A stretch of DNA of 5,777 nucleotides, taken from Candidatus Eiseniibacteriota bacterium. GTDB taxonomy: Bacteria > Eisenbacteria > RBG-16-71-46. Each line of letters opens with the position of its first letter. Position 1 is the stretch's first letter. Shown piece by piece: positions 4,543 to 5,777 of this stretch. The DNA lies in assembly GCA_005893365.1 (NCBI GenBank), contig VBPB01000194.1, positions 1-5,777 on the forward strand, in the 5' to 3' direction. The notes under the pieces are model-generated. The model searched no databases. It saw nothing but the letters and a program-made list of their open reading frames with translations, and was not told where the DNA came from. Position numbers and translations under genes: made by a program.

Positions 4543-5772
4543 ATGTCCGCGCCCGCCCGCCCGGAACGGCTCCGCCTCGTGCTTGGCGTCGGGACGCTCG
4601 TGGCGCTCGTGGCCGCGGCCCCCGCGCGCCCGCCGTCCTCGACGCCGCTCGGCACCCGCCCCACGCTCGCCGAGGTGCGCGGCGGCATGGCGCGGCCCTC
4701 TCACGACGACACCCGGGGCCGCATCGACTCGACCGGCTACGCGCTCACCGCCGCGCAGATGGCGAAGGTCTGGGAGCGCTCGGCCGCCCCGCCGGCCCCC
4801 GACAGCTTCGGCGTCTCCCTCGCGACCGATGACGCCGCGGGACACCCCTCGGATCCGAACGCCGCGCTCATCATCTGCCCGCACGACGACTTCAGCTACG
4901 CCGGGCGCGTCTACCGGCGCGTGATGCCGAACCTCCGGGCGCGCACCGTTGTGCTGATCGGCGTGTTCCACCGCTATCGGCGCTTCGCCGAGCACGACCG
5001 CGTCGTCTTCGATCCCTACGCGCGGTGGACGGCGCCGGACGGCCCGGTGACCGTGTCACCGCTCCGCGACGCGCTGCTCGAGCGCCTGCCGCGCGAGGAC
5101 TGGACGCAGGACACCACCGCCCACGACCTGGAGCACTCGCTCGAGCCGCTGGTGTGCTGGCTCCGACACCTGCGGCCGGACGTGGAGATCGTGCCGATCA
5201 TCGTCCCGGCGTCACGCTTCGAGCGACTCGAGGAGCTGGCCGACCACCTGGGCGATGCTCTCGCCGCCGAGATGCGCGCGCGCGGCTGGCAACTGGGGCG
5301 CGACCTGGCCATCGCCGTCTCGGCCGACGCGATCCACTATGGGCCCGACTTCAACCAGACGACCTTCGGCACCGGCGTCAAGGCCTACGAGCAGGCGGTC
5401 GCGAAGGACCGCGGGCTGCTGATGGGACCGCTCACCGGCCTCCTCACGGTGGCGAAGATCCGCACCCTCTACGAGACGTTCGTGGACCCCGCCAAGCCCG
5501 ACGACTATCGCTGGACCTGGTGCGGGCGCTTCTCGGTCCCGCTCGGCCTCCTGACGCTCGAGCGGCTCACGCACGATTCGGGCGGCGCCCGCGGCGAGCC
5601 GGTCGCCTACAGCACGTCGATCGCGGGACCCGAGGTGGGATTGCGGGACATCGGCATGGCGCCGACGGCGCCCTCCAACCTCTTCCACTTCGTGGGCTAC
5701 CCGGGCGTGGTCTTCCGCGCCGGACCCCGTGGGCGGGAAGGGAGCGCCACCACGAAGGGCTCGCGGCCCTAG
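4543..5772 (+). CDS. Exported Memo-family protein (AmmeMemoRadiSam protein B-like)
   Basis: The product has 409 residues from an ATG 5 bp after the preceding stop. Residues 1-28 (RPERLR, a hydrophobic core, then AAAPA) look like a Sec signal peptide, and a Pro-rich linker follows. The Memo fold spans about 105-395. The residues that line the metal site in human MEMO1 have visible counterparts: H114 in ICPHDDFSYAG, H143 in LIGVFHRYR, H265 in SADAIHYG and C327 in WTWCGRFSVPLGLL. The family's EHSLE motif is at 197-201, followed by VEIVPIIVPA. Memo proteins resemble class III extradiol dioxygenases and bind metal (copper or iron is reported for MEMO1); a bacterial activity is not established. Most family members are cytoplasmic, so export is unusual. 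The upstream NAD(P)-binding gene is its likely operon partner. No AMMECR1 or radical-SAM partner is in the window. Confidence 0.85.
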   Translation: MSAPARPERLRLVLGVGTLVALVAAAPARPPSSTPLGTRPTLAEVRGGMARPSHDDTRGRIDSTGYALTAAQMAKVWERSAAPPAPDSFGVSLATDDAAGHPSDPNAALIICPHDDFSYAGRVYRRVMPNLRARTVVLIGVFHRYRRFAEHDRVVFDPYARWTAPDGPVTVSPLRDALLERLPREDWTQDTTAHDLEHSLEPLVCWLRHLRPDVEIVPIIVPASRFERLEELADHLGDALAAEMRARGWQLGRDLAIAVSADAIHYGPDFNQTTFGTGVKAYEQAVAKDRGLLMGPLTGLLTVAKIRTLYETFVDPAKPDDYRWTWCGRFSVPLGLLTLERLTHDSGGARGEPVAYSTSIAGPEVGLRDIGMAPTAPSNLFHFVGYPGVVFRAGPRGREGSATTKGSRP

Positions 5773-5777
5773 CCCCG

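Overview
The window is high-GC bacterial DNA with long coding-type frames on both strands. The mix of genes (a signal-peptide TPR/aspartic protease, an exported Memo-family protein, a HigBA-type toxin-antitoxin relic) would suit an environmental lineage such as Gemmatimonadota or Candidatus Eisenbacteria. That placement is a guess; the window holds no taxonomic marker.

The left third (1 to about 2200) is an accessory, decaying region. The minus strand at the left edge carries the start of a HigA-type antitoxin, cut by the window edge. Upstream of it is a HigB/RelE-type toxin reduced to its two ends by an internal deletion. A well-formed promoter with a perfect inverted-repeat operator remains in front of the pair. 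Next, on the plus strand, come two unequal tandem fragments of the C-terminal part of a ComM/YifB Mg-chelatase-like protein, sharing a 39-bp identical direct repeat but lying in different frames. A lower-GC gene for a small lipoprotein of unknown function follows on the minus strand, with its own ribosome binding site and rho-independent terminator. Beyond it, a short diverged third ComM-like fragment is detectable near 2106-2147.

The right two thirds are ordinary and well preserved. A minus-strand gene (2204-3481) encodes an exported protein with an N-terminal helical/TPR-like region and two DTG half-sites of a retropepsin/pepsin-like aspartic protease. A gap of about 400 bp (3482-3889) holds a possible Kelch-repeat remnant and some palindromes. 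It separates that gene from a plus-strand pair: an NADPH-dependent F420-reductase-like protein (3890-4537) and, 5 bp later, a Memo-family (AmmeMemoRadiSam protein B-like) protein with a signal peptide (4543-5772). The tight spacing of the last two implies one transcript and possibly a shared redox or metal-related role.

I see no RNA genes, CRISPR array or complete insertion sequence. The most notable points are the dispersed comM fragments around the lipoprotein gene, the broken toxin kept behind a good promoter, and the exported Memo protein paired with a dinucleotide-binding oxidoreductase.
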